From assembly GCF_023507705.1 (NCBI RefSeq), contig NZ_JALBGD010000001.1, positions 310,001-374,000 of the forward strand: DNA of 64,000 nucleotides. Direction: 5' to 3'. Position 1 is the first letter of the stretch, and every line of letters starts with the position of its first letter. This document shows positions 47,144-56,542 of this stretch, one piece after another. The stretch comes from Stappia sp. WLB 29 (GTDB lineage: Bacteria > Pseudomonadota > Alphaproteobacteria > Rhizobiales > Stappiaceae). The position numbers were made by a program, and so were the translations under genes. A model generated the notes under the pieces. It saw nothing but the letters and a program-made list of their open reading frames with translations. It had not been told where the DNA came from and ran no database searches.

Positions 47144-49252
47144 ATGCGCCCTTCGATCCTCGATCCCCTGTTCGCTCCCGTTTCGTCCCTGCCGGGCGTC
47201 GGCTCCAGGCTGGCGACACGGCTTGTCAGCCTTCTGGGAACGGACCCGGAACGCGAGCCGCATGTCATCGACCTGTTGATGCACATCCCGAGCGGCATCA
47301 TCGACCGGCGCCTGCGCCCCGGCATCGCGCGTGCACCGGAAGGAGCCATCGTCACGCTGGAGGTGCGGATCGACCGCCATCAGGCCCCTCCCCGCGGCAG
47401 TCGCGCCCCCTACCGGATCTTCGGCCACGACGACAGCGGCGAGATCGCCTTCGTGTTCTTCCATGCCAATTCCAGCTGGCTGGAAAAATCGATGCCGGTG
47501 GGCGCCGATCTCATCGTCTCCGGCCGGGTCGAGTGGTTCAATGGCCGTCCGCAGATGGTTCACCCCGACCATGTGGTGCCGGCGGACGAGGCCGACACGC
47601 TGCCGCTGGTCGAGCCCGTCTATCCGCTGACGCAGGGCCTGTCGGGCAAGGTACTGCAAAAGGCCATCGCTGCGGGCCTGGAGCGCGTGCCGGATCTTCC
47701 CGAATGGCTGGATGCTGCCCATGGCAAGCGGGCGAACTGGCCCTCGTTCCGCGAGGCACTGATCGCGCTGCATCGGCCGGACGAGGCGCGCCTTGCCGAA
47801 CAGGGCGAGGAAAGCGCAGCTTTGGCGCGCCTCAGCTATGACGAGTTTCTCGCCAACCAGCTTGCGCTTGCCCTCGTGCGGCGCTCGCTGCGCCAGACAC
47901 GGGGCATTGGCCGCACATTTGACGGAGCCTTGAAGGCGAAGATCCTGGCTGCCCTTCCCTACTCATTGACGGACGGACAGGCGCAGGCGGTCCGGGAAAT
48001 CGAGGAGGACCTCGCCTCGCCCATCCGCATGCTGCGTCTGCTGCAAGGCGATGTCGGCGCCGGCAAGACCGTGGTGGGCTTGCTCGCAGCGGCTGCCGCC
48101 ATCGAATCGGGCGCCCAGACCGTGTTGATGGCGCCGACCGAAATCCTCGCCCGCCAGCACCATGCCTCGCTCGCCCCGCTGTGCGAGGCCGCCGGCATTC
48201 GCATTGCCGTCCTCACCGGACGAGACGGCACCCGGCACAAGCGCGAGACGCGAGCAGCGCTGGAAGCCGGCGAGATCGACCTTCTCGTCGGCACCCACGC
48301 GCTTTTCCAGTCAGACATTGCCTTTGCCAATCTCGGCCTGGCCATCGTCGACGAGCAGCACCGCTTCGGCGTCCACCAACGCCTGATGCTCGCCTCCAAA
48401 GGACAGGGCGTCGACATGCTGGTGATGACGGCCACGCCCATCCCGCGCACGCTGGTGCTCACCTATTTCGGCGACATGGAAGTCTCCCGCTTGACGGAAA
48501 AGCCCGCCGGCCGCCAGCCGATCACCACGGTCGTCGTGCCGCTCGACCGCATGGACGAGGTGGTCGAGCGCCTGCGTGCCGCCTTGCAGGAAGGCAAGAA
48601 GGCCTACTGGGTGTGCCCTCTCGTAGAGGAATCGGAAAAGTCCGACCTCGCTGCGGCCGAGGAGCGCCATGCGGTCCTGACGCAGCTCCTTGGACCGCGC
48701 GTTGCGCTGGTGCACGGCCGCCAGAGCAGCGACGAGAAAGACGCTGCCATGCGCGCGTTCAAGGACGGCCCCGTCCAGCTTCTCGTCGCCACCACGGTGA
48801 TCGAGGTCGGCGTCGACGTGCCGGAAGCCTCCATCATCGTCATCGAGCACGCCGAGCGATTCGGCCTGTCGCAGCTACACCAGTTGCGCGGCCGGGTCGG
48901 GCGCGGCAAGGAAGCCTCGACCTGCCTGCTGCTCTACAAGACGCCTGTCGGCGAAACTGCCCGCGCGCGCCTGTCGATCATGCGCGAAACCAACGACGGC
49001 TTCCTGATCGCCGAGGAAGATCTGCGGCTGCGCGGCGAGGGCGAAATTCTCGGCACCCGCCAGTCCGGCACGCCGGGCTTCCGCATCGCCGATGCAGGTA
49101 CGCAAGCAGAGCTGCTGGAGACCGCGCGCGACGACGCCCGGCTGGTGCTGGAGACCGAGCCGGCCCTCGATGGCAAGCGCGGTCCGCACCTGAAGATGTT
49201 GCTCTATCTCTTCGGCCGCGACGAAGCGGTCCGCCTGCTCCGCGCCGGGTGA
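47144..49252 (+). CDS. recG: ATP-dependent DNA helicase RecG
   Basis: A 702-residue branched-DNA helicase that reverses stalled replication forks. It has an N-terminal wedge/OB region, Walker A RLLQGDVGAGKTVVGLLAA, the DExH variant VDEQHRFGV, and motif VI QLHQLRGRVGRGKEAS. I chose the ATG at 47144 (MRPSILDPLFAPVSSLPGVG), the family start; the frame is open from 47093. It is monocistronic and convergent with the DUF502 gene. Confidence 0.96.
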   Translation: MRPSILDPLFAPVSSLPGVGSRLATRLVSLLGTDPEREPHVIDLLMHIPSGIIDRRLRPGIARAPEGAIVTLEVRIDRHQAPPRGSRAPYRIFGHDDSGEIAFVFFHANSSWLEKSMPVGADLIVSGRVEWFNGRPQMVHPDHVVPADEADTLPLVEPVYPLTQGLSGKVLQKAIAAGLERVPDLPEWLDAAHGKRANWPSFREALIALHRPDEARLAEQGEESAALARLSYDEFLANQLALALVRRSLRQTRGIGRTFDGALKAKILAALPYSLTDGQAQAVREIEEDLASPIRMLRLLQGDVGAGKTVVGLLAAAAAIESGAQTVLMAPTEILARQHHASLAPLCEAAGIRIAVLTGRDGTRHKRETRAALEAGEIDLLVGTHALFQSDIAFANLGLAIVDEQHRFGVHQRLMLASKGQGVDMLVMTATPIPRTLVLTYFGDMEVSRLTEKPAGRQPITTVVVPLDRMDEVVERLRAALQEGKKAYWVCPLVEESEKSDLAAAEERHAVLTQLLGPRVALVHGRQSSDEKDAAMRAFKDGPVQLLVATTVIEVGVDVPEASIIVIEHAERFGLSQLHQLRGRVGRGKEASTCLLLYKTPVGETARARLSIMRETNDGFLIAEEDLRLRGEGEILGTRQSGTPGFRIADAGTQAELLETARDDARLVLETEPALDGKRGPHLKMLLYLFGRDEAVRLLRAG

Positions 49253-49279
49253 CGTCGGGAGCGGGCCGACGGCACGATC

Positions 49280-50017
49280 TCAACCTGCCGAAGCGGTCGC
49301 CTCGTCCTCGTTCTTCTGCAGCTGTGCCGAGGCCAGCTTCTCGTATTCCGGACTGACCAGGCCCGCGGAGATGACGAGCTTCGCCGCTTCTTCCACCGTC
49401 ATGTCGAGTTCGATGATCTCGTTCTTAGGCACGTAGAGCAGGAAACCCGAAGTCGGATTCGGCGTCGTCGGTAGGAAGACGGCGGTAACATCCGCCCCCT
49501 CCTTGTCGAGCCGGTGCGCGACCTCGCCGCGTGCATCGGTTGCGATGAACACGATCGCCCACAGGCCCGGACGGGGATACTGGATGATCGCCGCCTTCTT
49601 GAAGCTGTTCGAACGCTCCGCCAGCACCGTCTCGAAGATCTGCTTCAGGCCACTGTAGAGATTGCGCACTACCGGCATGCGGCCCAGCAGCAGCTCGCCA
49701 TAGGACACCAACGTCTTCCCGGCGATATTCGCCGTCAGGAAGCCGATGACGACAAGCGCGAGGAAAGCGACGATCAGGCCGATGCCCGGAACCGGAAGGG
49801 GAAGATAGGTGTCGGGATTATACACCTGCGGGATCAGCGGCTTGATCCAGCCGTCCACCCACTGGACGATCGACCAGGTCAGATAGGCCGTGATGCCGAG
49901 CGGGCCGGCAATGATCAGTCCGGTAAGAAAATAGTTCCGCAGCCGGGTCATTGCCCTCGGCCGCGCCGCTGGCGCCGGGATTGGCTCCAGCTCTTCGGGA
50001 TTGCTGCTTCCGCTCAT
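49280..50017 (-). CDS. DUF502 family membrane protein
   Basis: A 245-residue protein with two strong membrane segments (YFLTGLIIAGPLGITAYLTW and LIVAFLALVVIGFLTANIAG) and a soluble C-terminal domain. RMPVVRNLYSGLKQIFET and FLPTTPNPTSGFLLYVPK are hallmarks of DUF502, function unknown. The start is ATG 50017 or ATG 50038; neither has a strong ribosome binding site. It converges on recG and is divergent from the YbaN-like gene. Confidence 0.88.
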   Translation of the reverse strand: MSGSSNPEELEPIPAPAARPRAMTRLRNYFLTGLIIAGPLGITAYLTWSIVQWVDGWIKPLIPQVYNPDTYLPLPVPGIGLIVAFLALVVIGFLTANIAGKTLVSYGELLLGRMPVVRNLYSGLKQIFETVLAERSNSFKKAAIIQYPRPGLWAIVFIATDARGEVAHRLDKEGADVTAVFLPTTPNPTSGFLLYVPKNEIIELDMTVEEAAKLVISAGLVSPEYEKLASAQLQKNEDEATASAG

Positions 50018-50168
50018 AATTGCTTCACGTCCTGCCATGCGGCGATACGGCTCCGGCTGTACCACCCTCGCACACTACGATGTTGCAGCGCCGAACTAGC
50101 CCCCTGCCCAAACATTTGATAGTCAGCCTGAGCGATTGAGCAAGTCGCCATGGAGACAAACCGGTTTC

Positions 50169-50576
50169 ATGGACCAGAATGCACCCACGCCCGGCTCGTC
50201 CTGGGCCCTGCGTCTCGGTTACCGGCTGCTCGGTGCGATGCTGGTGGCAATCGGCATCGTCGGCGCGTTCCTGCCGCTGCTTCCTTCCACCATCTTCTTC
50301 ATCGGCGCAACAGCCTGCTTTGCCCGCTCCTCGCCGGCACTCGAAGGTTGGCTGCTCGAGCACCCGAAATTCGGCCCCGGCATCCGCGCCTGGCGCGACG
50401 AGCGGGCGATCCGTCCGCGCGCCAAAATCGCTGCGCTCTGCGGAATGGCCTTCGGCTATGCCGTCTTCCTGCTCTCGGCCAAGCCGACCTTGCCGCTGGC
50501 CGTTTTCGTCTCCGTGGTGCTGATGGGCTGTGCGACCTATGTCGCCTCGCGTCCCTCGGGCTCCGAGTACGACTGA
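50169..50576 (+). CDS. YbaN/DUF454 family inner-membrane protein
   Basis: A 135-residue protein with the DUF454 signature LGIVGAFLPLLPSTIFFIGATACFARSSP-like sequence (here from residue 23), three membrane segments and an amphipathic WRDERAIRPRAK loop. The start is uncertain: ATG 50169 is preferred, and a TTG at 50136 would add eleven residues. Function unknown. Confidence 0.87.
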   Translation: MDQNAPTPGSSWALRLGYRLLGAMLVAIGIVGAFLPLLPSTIFFIGATACFARSSPALEGWLLEHPKFGPGIRAWRDERAIRPRAKIAALCGMAFGYAVFLLSAKPTLPLAVFVSVVLMGCATYVASRPSGSEYD

Positions 50577-50750
50577 AACGACCTGGCTGCCTCTTTCTCG
50601 CCAATGGTTTACCATCGCGCGACAAGGCGTCGCACCATGTGATGCCGGTCACGGCGACAGGACATTCCTGCGCGCAGACTTGCCTCATCCCGTCATCCGC
50701 TCCCGCAAGGACAGGCCGACGGTCAAACCAGAGAATGCGAGGATTTGGCA

Positions 50751-52211
50751 ATGACCAGGAGATCACATGTCTTTGCAGGCGCGACCTGCGCCGACCCGCC
50801 GCCCCTGACCGCAAGCCTGCAGGCTGCCATCTGGTTGCTCATGGGGATGGCGCTGGCCTTTTTCGCCGTTCTGCAGACGCCGGCTGCGGCCCAGCCGCTG
50901 GACCTTGGCCGCGACAGGCCCATCATCCTGCCCGAACGGCCGATCCTTTGCGCCCCGCCGCGAGTGATGCAGAACGGCCGCTGCGTGCGCCCCGACCGGC
51001 CGATCCTGTGCCCGCCGCCGCGCGTGATGCGCGGCGGTCGCTGCGAAATGCCCGAACGTCCGGCGGTCTGCCTGCCGCCCAGGGTCATGCGCAATGGCCG
51101 GTGCGTCCTGCCGGCCCCGGTGATCTGCACGCCTCCGCGGGTGATGCAGAACGGCCGCTGCGTCATGCCTCCGGTCATCTGCCGCCCGCCGCAGGTCCGC
51201 CGCGGCAACCGTTGCGTTATGCCGGAGCGTCCCGAGGTATGCCGTCCGCCGATGGTGATGCGCGGCGGCCGCTGCGTTGCACCGCCGGTCATCTGCCGCC
51301 CGCCGGAAGTGCGCCGTGGCAATCGCTGCGTGATGCCCGAACGGCCGCCGGTCTGCCGTCTGCCCTACATCTATTCCGCCCGTGAGCGGCGCTGCATCCT
51401 GCCGGTTCCGGTGCCGCCAATCGTCACCCCGCCGGCCTGCATTGCGCCCTGGCAGTACTCGCGATCCGCAGGCGGCTGCATCTGCCCGAGCGGCTATGTG
51501 GTCGACCGCGGCGAATGCGTGCGCCGCGACAGCCAGGCCTGCACGTTCCCGTTCGTCTATTCCTCGAACGAGAACCGCTGCGTCTGCGCACAAGGGTATC
51601 GCCCCTTCGGTGCCGGATGTGCGCCTGAGCGGCCCGCTCCGACGCCGCAGGAAAACATCTCCTGGATCCAGGCCTGCCTGAACGCCGCCGGCTACGACGC
51701 CGGCCCGATCGACGGCCTGACCGGCCGCCGGACGCGCGATGCCTGGACCAGCTTCCGTGAGGACAGCGACCTTGGCACGGGCGAGGCGCCGTACACGGAT
51801 CCCGAGACGCTGGCCAAGCTCTTCGCCGCCTGCAATCCAGCCGGCGAGAACGGGAACGGAGCAACCACGTCCGATACAGGCACCGATGAGGATACGGACG
51901 CTGAGGGCAAGGAGACGGGTGATACCGATGCCGTTCCATCAGCCGGCCCGTTTGCCGCCACCCCTGCCCTTTGCGCCAGCGGCCGGCTCTACGGCCTGCT
52001 CAGCGCCGAGGACGAGAGCCTGGAGCCCTGCGGCCGCAGCTGCATCCCGGCACCGGAAGGGATGAGCGAGGAAGAGCTGTTCCAGCAGCAGGAGCGTCAG
52101 GGCATCACCTGGTGCCGCTCCTGCGTCACCGTCGGTGCGCTGGGCATGCTGTGCCCTGCTGCGGCCAGCGATGAAGACACCGCAACCGGCACGAAGGAAA
52201 CGGCGAACTGA
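50751..52211 (+). CDS. Secreted cysteine-rich repeat protein with a peptidoglycan-binding-like domain
   Basis: A 486-residue protein of unknown function. A hydrophobic signal/anchor lies at about residues 25-47 and ends PAAAQ. From Cys67 there are seven tandem units of the form C-x-PP-x-V-x(3-4)-[GN]-RC-x(2)-P, two cysteines each, then three diverging units (CRLPYIYSARERRC, CIAPWQYSRSAGGC, CTFPFVYSSNENRC) rich in Tyr and Cys. Around residues 304-345, ISWIQACLNAAGYDAGPIDG and RTRDAW match the PG_binding_1 fold. A Thr/Asp/Glu-rich linker and a Cys-containing C-terminus follow. ATG 50751 has GAGGAT upstream. I infer a periplasmic or envelope-surface disulfide-stitched stalk. It is monocistronic, with its own terminator shared with glmS. 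Confidence 0.82.
   Translation: MTRRSHVFAGATCADPPPLTASLQAAIWLLMGMALAFFAVLQTPAAAQPLDLGRDRPIILPERPILCAPPRVMQNGRCVRPDRPILCPPPRVMRGGRCEMPERPAVCLPPRVMRNGRCVLPAPVICTPPRVMQNGRCVMPPVICRPPQVRRGNRCVMPERPEVCRPPMVMRGGRCVAPPVICRPPEVRRGNRCVMPERPPVCRLPYIYSARERRCILPVPVPPIVTPPACIAPWQYSRSAGGCICPSGYVVDRGECVRRDSQACTFPFVYSSNENRCVCAQGYRPFGAGCAPERPAPTPQENISWIQACLNAAGYDAGPIDGLTGRRTRDAWTSFREDSDLGTGEAPYTDPETLAKLFAACNPAGENGNGATTSDTGTDEDTDAEGKETGDTDAVPSAGPFAATPALCASGRLYGLLSAEDESLEPCGRSCIPAPEGMSEEELFQQQERQGITWCRSCVTVGALGMLCPAAASDEDTATGTKETAN
50949..51352 (+). repeat. Tandem coding repeats of the cysteine-rich protein
   Basis: Seven units of 18-20 codons. A higher-order period of 114 bases (two units) is visible where CCGGTCATCTGCCGCCCGCC recurs at 51171 and 51285, which points to recent internal duplication. 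Confidence 0.8.
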
Positions 52212-52236
52212 AACTTGCCCGCCGGTAAAAACAGGA

Positions 52237-52275
52237 AAGGCCGCCCGGAACTCCTCCGGGCGGCCTTTTCGTTTC
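52237..52275. terminator. Bidirectional terminator between the cysteine-repeat gene and glmS
   Basis: AAGGCCGCCCGGA (52237-52249) and TCCGGGCGGCCTT (52255-52267) form a perfect 13-bp stem with a 5-base loop. TTTCGTTT follows, and an A-rich run on the other side serves glmS. Confidence 0.93.
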
Positions 52276-52300
52276 AGGTCGAAAGACCGGGCGTTGCCGC

Positions 52301-54127
52301 TTACTCCACCGTCACCGACTTCGCGAGATTGCGCGGCTGGTCCACATCCGTACCCATGAAGACGGCGGTATGATAGGCCAGCAGTTGCACCGGCAGGGCG
52401 AAGACGATGGGCGCGATGAACTCCGGCACATCCGGCACAACGACCGTGCGCCAGGTCGGCGCCCCGCAGGCAGCCGCGCCCTTCTCGTCGGTGATCAGCA
52501 CCACCTTGCCGCCGCGCGCCGCAACCTCTTCCATGTTGGAGACCGTCTTCTCGAACACCTGGTCGAACGGCGCGATGACGATCACCGGAACGTCCTCGTC
52601 GATCAGCGCGATCGGACCGTGCTTCAGCTCGCCGGCCGGATAGCCTTCCGCGTGGATGTAAGAGATTTCCTTCAGCTTCAGCGCACCTTCCATGGCGAGC
52701 GGGAAGCTTGTCCCGCGTCCGAGGTAGAGAACGTCGCGGGCCCGCGACAGCGGCTGAGCCAGCGCCTCCACCTCGGCCTCGAGCGACAGCGCGCGGTTGA
52801 CCGTGCCCGGCACCTCGGCAAGGGCACGCACCAGCGCGGCAGCCTCGTCGGCGGAGACATGGCCCCGCTGCACGCCGGCATGCACCGCGAGCGAAGCCAG
52901 TACGGCGAGTTGGCAGGTGAAAGCCTTGGTCGAAGCGACACCGATCTCGCGACCTGCGATCGTCGGGAACACCAGATCCGCCTCGCGGGCGATGGTCGAT
53001 TCCGGTACGTTGACCACCGCCGCGACCTTGATGCCCTGCGACTTGCAATAGCGAAGGCCCGCCAGCGTGTCCGCCGTCTCGCCGGACTGCGAGATGAACA
53101 GCGCCATGTCGCCCTTGCGGATCGGCATTTCGCGGTAGCGGAACTCGGAGGCGACATCGATGTCGACGGGCAACCTGGCGTAACGTTCGAACCAGTACTT
53201 CGCCACGAGTCCCGCGTAGTAGGCGGTGCCGCAGGCCGAAATGATCAGCCGGTCGAGCGGTGCGAAGTCGATGGAGGTGCCGTTGGCGAAGGTCGTTTGC
53301 ATCTTCGACAGATCGAGATAGCGCGACAGCGTATGGCCGATGACCTCCGGCTGCTCGTGGATCTCCTTGGCCATGAAGTGGCGGTAATTGCCCTTGTCGA
53401 TGGTCAGGGAGACGGCCTGCGAGGCGATCACCGGCCGCTCGACCGGCGCATTGGAAGCGTCCATGATTTCGCAGCTGTGGCGGGTGAGCACCACCCAGTC
53501 GCCTTCCTCCAGATACGAGATCCGGTCGGTGAAGGGCGACAGCGCGATGGCGTCCGAGCCGAGGAACATCTCGCCTTCCCCATAACCGACGGCAAGCGGC
53601 GAGCCGCGCCTTGCGCCGATCAGAAGATCCTCCTGGCCTTCGAAGAGGAAGGCCAGTGCGAAGGCTCCCCTGAGCTTGGGCAGGGTCACGGCCACCGCAT
53701 CGCGCGGGCTGGCGCCGCGAGCGAGCTCGCGCGAGACCATATGCGCGACGACTTCCGTATCCGTATCGCTAGAGAGTTTCGCGCCGTCGGCCTGCAGCTC
53801 GCCGCGCAGCTCCAGATAATTTTCGATGATGCCGTTATGAACGACTGTCACGCCCGGCGCCGAATGCGGATGGGCATTGGCCTCGGTCGCCGCGCCATGC
53901 GTCGCCCATCGGGTGTGGCCGATGCCGGCAAGGCCGGCGAGCGGTGCGCGTTCCAGCTTTTCCTGAAGGTTGCGCAGCTTGCCGGGGGCGCGGCAACGCA
54001 CCAGCCGCCCAGCGTCGAGCGTTGCAACGCCGGCCGAATCGTAGCCACGATATTCCAGCCGCTTCAGCGCATCGACCAGCAGGCCCGCGACCGGCTGCTT
54101 TCCCAAGATCCCGACAATTCCGCACAT
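52301..54127 (-). CDS. glmS: Glucosamine-6-phosphate synthase (isomerising)
   Basis: A 608-residue enzyme making glucosamine 6-phosphate from fructose 6-phosphate and glutamine for cell-wall precursors. The start is at MCGIVGILG, so the nucleophile is Cys2 (Cys1 after Met removal). RWATHGAATEANAHPH is the glutaminase region. Two SIS domains follow (SQSGETADTLAGLRYCK, LGRGTSFPLAMEGALKLKE), and the end NLAKSVTVE is invariant. The open frame extends upstream to 54229 without similarity. Confidence 0.97.
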   Translation of the reverse strand: MCGIVGILGKQPVAGLLVDALKRLEYRGYDSAGVATLDAGRLVRCRAPGKLRNLQEKLERAPLAGLAGIGHTRWATHGAATEANAHPHSAPGVTVVHNGIIENYLELRGELQADGAKLSSDTDTEVVAHMVSRELARGASPRDAVAVTLPKLRGAFALAFLFEGQEDLLIGARRGSPLAVGYGEGEMFLGSDAIALSPFTDRISYLEEGDWVVLTRHSCEIMDASNAPVERPVIASQAVSLTIDKGNYRHFMAKEIHEQPEVIGHTLSRYLDLSKMQTTFANGTSIDFAPLDRLIISACGTAYYAGLVAKYWFERYARLPVDIDVASEFRYREMPIRKGDMALFISQSGETADTLAGLRYCKSQGIKVAAVVNVPESTIAREADLVFPTIAGREIGVASTKAFTCQLAVLASLAVHAGVQRGHVSADEAAALVRALAEVPGTVNRALSLEAEVEALAQPLSRARDVLYLGRGTSFPLAMEGALKLKEISYIHAEGYPAGELKHGPIALIDEDVPVIVIAPFDQVFEKTVSNMEEVAARGGKVVLITDEKGAAACGAPTWRTVVVPDVPEFIAPIVFALPVQLLAYHTAVFMGTDVDQPRNLAKSVTVE

Positions 54128-54343
54128 ATGTGAGTGTCTCCAAAGGCCGCAGTCAGGCGCGTGCCGTTTCGACGTTGCACCTGTCGTGTCTGGCCACACC
54201 CATAGCGAACGCAGCCTCTTTCCGCACAATCAAAACCTGTTTCAATTCGTGACACGGATTTGCAAACAAAGACGAAACAGCCCTCCCATTATCTCCGCAA
54301 AATTGCCTAAAAGCCTTTGCGTCGACAGAAACTTCAGGCCTTG

Positions 54344-54351
54344 TTAACCAT
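54344..54351 (+). promoter_or_regulatory. CtrA-type half-site upstream of the SPOR gene
   Basis: TTAACCAT matches the classic CtrA half-site of Alphaproteobacteria and lies about 50 bases before the start of a probable cell-envelope gene. The flanking ~270 bases between glmS and this gene are comparatively AT-rich and hold no gene. A single half-site is weak evidence. Confidence 0.35.
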
Positions 54352-54398
54352 GTCCGGCGTTTTCTGGAACGATACAAATCAAGCGCGGGATACGCGGC

Positions 54399-55430
54399 GT
54401 GAAACCGCTGAAGGCGAGCAAGGGAAGAAGGCCGGTTCAAATTACCGGCGACACGCGGTCCGTCGCGCTCTGGGGCGGCGGTGCGATGCTCTTTGCCGTG
54501 GTTGGCGCTGCATCCGTTTTTCTCGCACAAGATCCTCCCTTTCGCGGCCGCACTGCCGGTACGATGTTGTTGCCCCCGCAGGGCGAAGTCGGGAGCACCG
54601 CCTCCATTTCCGCACGCAAGCCGGGCGGCATCGAGATTTACCCCTCCGACGGCGGCGTCGAGGGCGCGCAGGCTCGCCGCCTGATGCAGGCCGAAGTCGA
54701 AACGCTGCGCCGCGAGGTCGCCGAGTTGCGGCGCGCCATGTCGGTGATGCACGAGCGCGGCGAAATCATCGCCGAACGCAAGGAACAGGCTGACGCGCCG
54801 CCTCCATCCGCCACCTTCCGTGAGAACATGGATGCGGCCGTTGGCGCGCGCGCGGGACCTGCCACGCCGGTCGAGATCGTGCCTGCGCCAACCGCAAGAC
54901 AGACTGCCCCGCAGGCGACTCTGCGCACCGCGGATGCAGTCCCCGCGAAGGCCGAAGCGGTCGAAGCCAAGCCGGAAAACCTCATCGAGGCTGCCCTGCC
55001 CGAGACATTGCGCCAGCCGGTGCGGATCGTCGCTCTGCCGATGTCTGGAGAAGCGACGACAACCGCGTCCATTCCCAGTTCCGGTGAGCAGGACATCGCC
55101 GAAGAGCCCAGCCTTTCGGTGAACGGTGCTGCAGGGCATATCGCCTCGGACAGCGGCGACCGGATACGGCGCACCGACTTCGGCATCGACCTCGGCCTGT
55201 ACGCTTCCCGCAACGCAGCAGAAGAAGCATGGACGAGCCTGCGCGCCGCGCGCGAGGACCTGCCGGCCCAGCTTGTCAGCCGTGTCCTTCCCGAAGAGGA
55301 AGGCCAGAGCGTGCGGCTTTATGTCGGCCCCTATCCCAACGCCGCCGATGCAGCTGCGACTTGCGTCCATATCGCCGACGAGGGTATCAGTTGCCGGCCC
55401 GTACCGTTCCCGCGGGCCCGCGCCGAGTAA
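54399..55430 (+). CDS. SPOR-domain envelope protein
   Basis: A 343-residue bitopic protein: a basic N-terminus, a membrane segment at about residues 24-43 (LWGGGAMLFAVVGAASVFLA), a coiled-coil-like stretch (RRLMQAEVETLRREVAELRR), an Ala/Pro linker, and a C-terminal SPOR domain (FGIDLGLYASRNAAEEAWTS to VRLYVGPYPNAADAAATC) that would bind denuded peptidoglycan at the septum. The start is GTG 54399. Two cysteines near the end (TCVHIADEGISC) may form a disulfide. The overall architecture resembles division-associated SPOR proteins, but I cannot name an orthologue. Confidence 0.8.
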   Translation: MKPLKASKGRRPVQITGDTRSVALWGGGAMLFAVVGAASVFLAQDPPFRGRTAGTMLLPPQGEVGSTASISARKPGGIEIYPSDGGVEGAQARRLMQAEVETLRREVAELRRAMSVMHERGEIIAERKEQADAPPPSATFRENMDAAVGARAGPATPVEIVPAPTARQTAPQATLRTADAVPAKAEAVEAKPENLIEAALPETLRQPVRIVALPMSGEATTTASIPSSGEQDIAEEPSLSVNGAAGHIASDSGDRIRRTDFGIDLGLYASRNAAEEAWTSLRAAREDLPAQLVSRVLPEEEGQSVRLYVGPYPNAADAAATCVHIADEGISCRPVPFPRARAE

Positions 55431-55493
55431 CACCAGGCTCAAGGCCCGGCCGGCCGGAAGCCCCAAACGGCACCCTCCCAGGTCAGGCTCTCC

Positions 55494-56465
55494 ATGTTCG
55501 ATCCCACGAATGTCCGGCAGCGGGCCTTTGCCCTGCTTCTCGTGATGCCGCTCTTCTTCGCGTCCAACATCGTCATCGGCCGTGCCGCCGCCGATGCGGT
55601 GGAGCCCTGGACGCTCGCCTTCCTTCGCTGGCTCATAGCCCTGCTGATCCTCTTGCCCTTCGCCTTGCCAGGCCTCAAGGCGCATGGGCGCGACATCGCC
55701 CGGAACTGGGATCTCATCGGCCTGATGGGCCTGCTCGGGATGTGGTTCTGCGGCGCCGGCGTCTATTTCGCGCTGCGCTATACCAGCGCGACCAACGGAA
55801 CGCTCATCTACACCTCTTCGCCTGTGCTGATCCTGGTGCTGGAATGGCTCTTCCGCGGTCGCGCCATCGGCCGACGCGAGGCCATCGGCATCGTGCTGGC
55901 GATTCTCGGTGTCGTCGCCATCGTGGTGAAGGGGTCGCTCGCCCAGTTGTTCGCCCTTCGCTTCAACGCAGGCGACGTGATCTTCGCCATCGCCGCCCTC
56001 AGCTGGGCGGTCTATTCGGTTCTACTGAAGCGCAGTACGCTCTCTGCCGTGCCGACGATGTCGCTGTTTGCGGCCCTCGCCTTTGCAGGTGTCGTCACGC
56101 TCGCCCCCTTCATGCTGGTCGAGATCGCCGAAACCGGGCACTTCCCCGCGTCCCTGGACGCCTGGCTATCCATCTTCGGCCTCGCCTCTATCTCCTCGGT
56201 TCTGGCCTTCTACTGCTTCCAGCACGGGGTCGCGGTGGTCGGACCGTCGACGGCAGGGCTCTTCATGTACCTGCTACCGCCCTACGGCGTCCTGATGGCC
56301 GTGGTCTTTCTGGGCGAGGAGCTGCACGGCTACCACTTTGCCGGCTTTCTTTTGGTCATGGCCGGTCTGCTGCTGGCCACTGCACCAAGCGCCCTGTGGC
56401 GCCGGTTCGCTGCGATGCTGCCACCGTCGCTCGCGCATGCCTTGCCCCGCCGCGACGCCGAGTAG
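55494..56465 (+). CDS. EamA/DMT-family membrane exporter
   Basis: A 323-residue protein with about ten membrane segments in two repeated EamA halves (residues about 10-140 and 160-300), the drug/metabolite transporter layout. The second half contains the typical ASISSVLAFYCFQHGVAVVGPSTAGLF. Substrate unknown; many members export amino acids or metabolites. It is 63 bases after the SPOR gene and convergent with the sox operon. Confidence 0.88.
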   Translation: MFDPTNVRQRAFALLLVMPLFFASNIVIGRAAADAVEPWTLAFLRWLIALLILLPFALPGLKAHGRDIARNWDLIGLMGLLGMWFCGAGVYFALRYTSATNGTLIYTSSPVLILVLEWLFRGRAIGRREAIGIVLAILGVVAIVVKGSLAQLFALRFNAGDVIFAIAALSWAVYSVLLKRSTLSAVPTMSLFAALAFAGVVTLAPFMLVEIAETGHFPASLDAWLSIFGLASISSVLAFYCFQHGVAVVGPSTAGLFMYLLPPYGVLMAVVFLGEELHGYHFAGFLLVMAGLLLATAPSALWRRFAAMLPPSLAHALPRRDAE

Positions 56466-56482
56466 ACCGCCGAAACCCCATG

Positions 56483-56513
56483 AAAAAGCCGCCGAACCCA
56501 AGGCCCGGCGGCT
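56483..56513 (-). terminator. Terminator of the sox operon
   Basis: AGCCGCCG (56487-56494) and CGGCGGCT (56506-56513) form an 8-bp stem with an 11-base loop; on the minus strand it runs into TTTTTCA. It lies 30 bases downstream of the soxF stop. Confidence 0.85.
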
Positions 56514-56542
56514 GCGAACACTCCGACCGAAACGGTCGGCGC

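Noticed and set aside
50949-51352. Tandem repeats as a CRISPR array
   Set aside because: The units are contiguous, in frame and code for a periodic cysteine-rich protein; there are no unique spacers and no cas genes.
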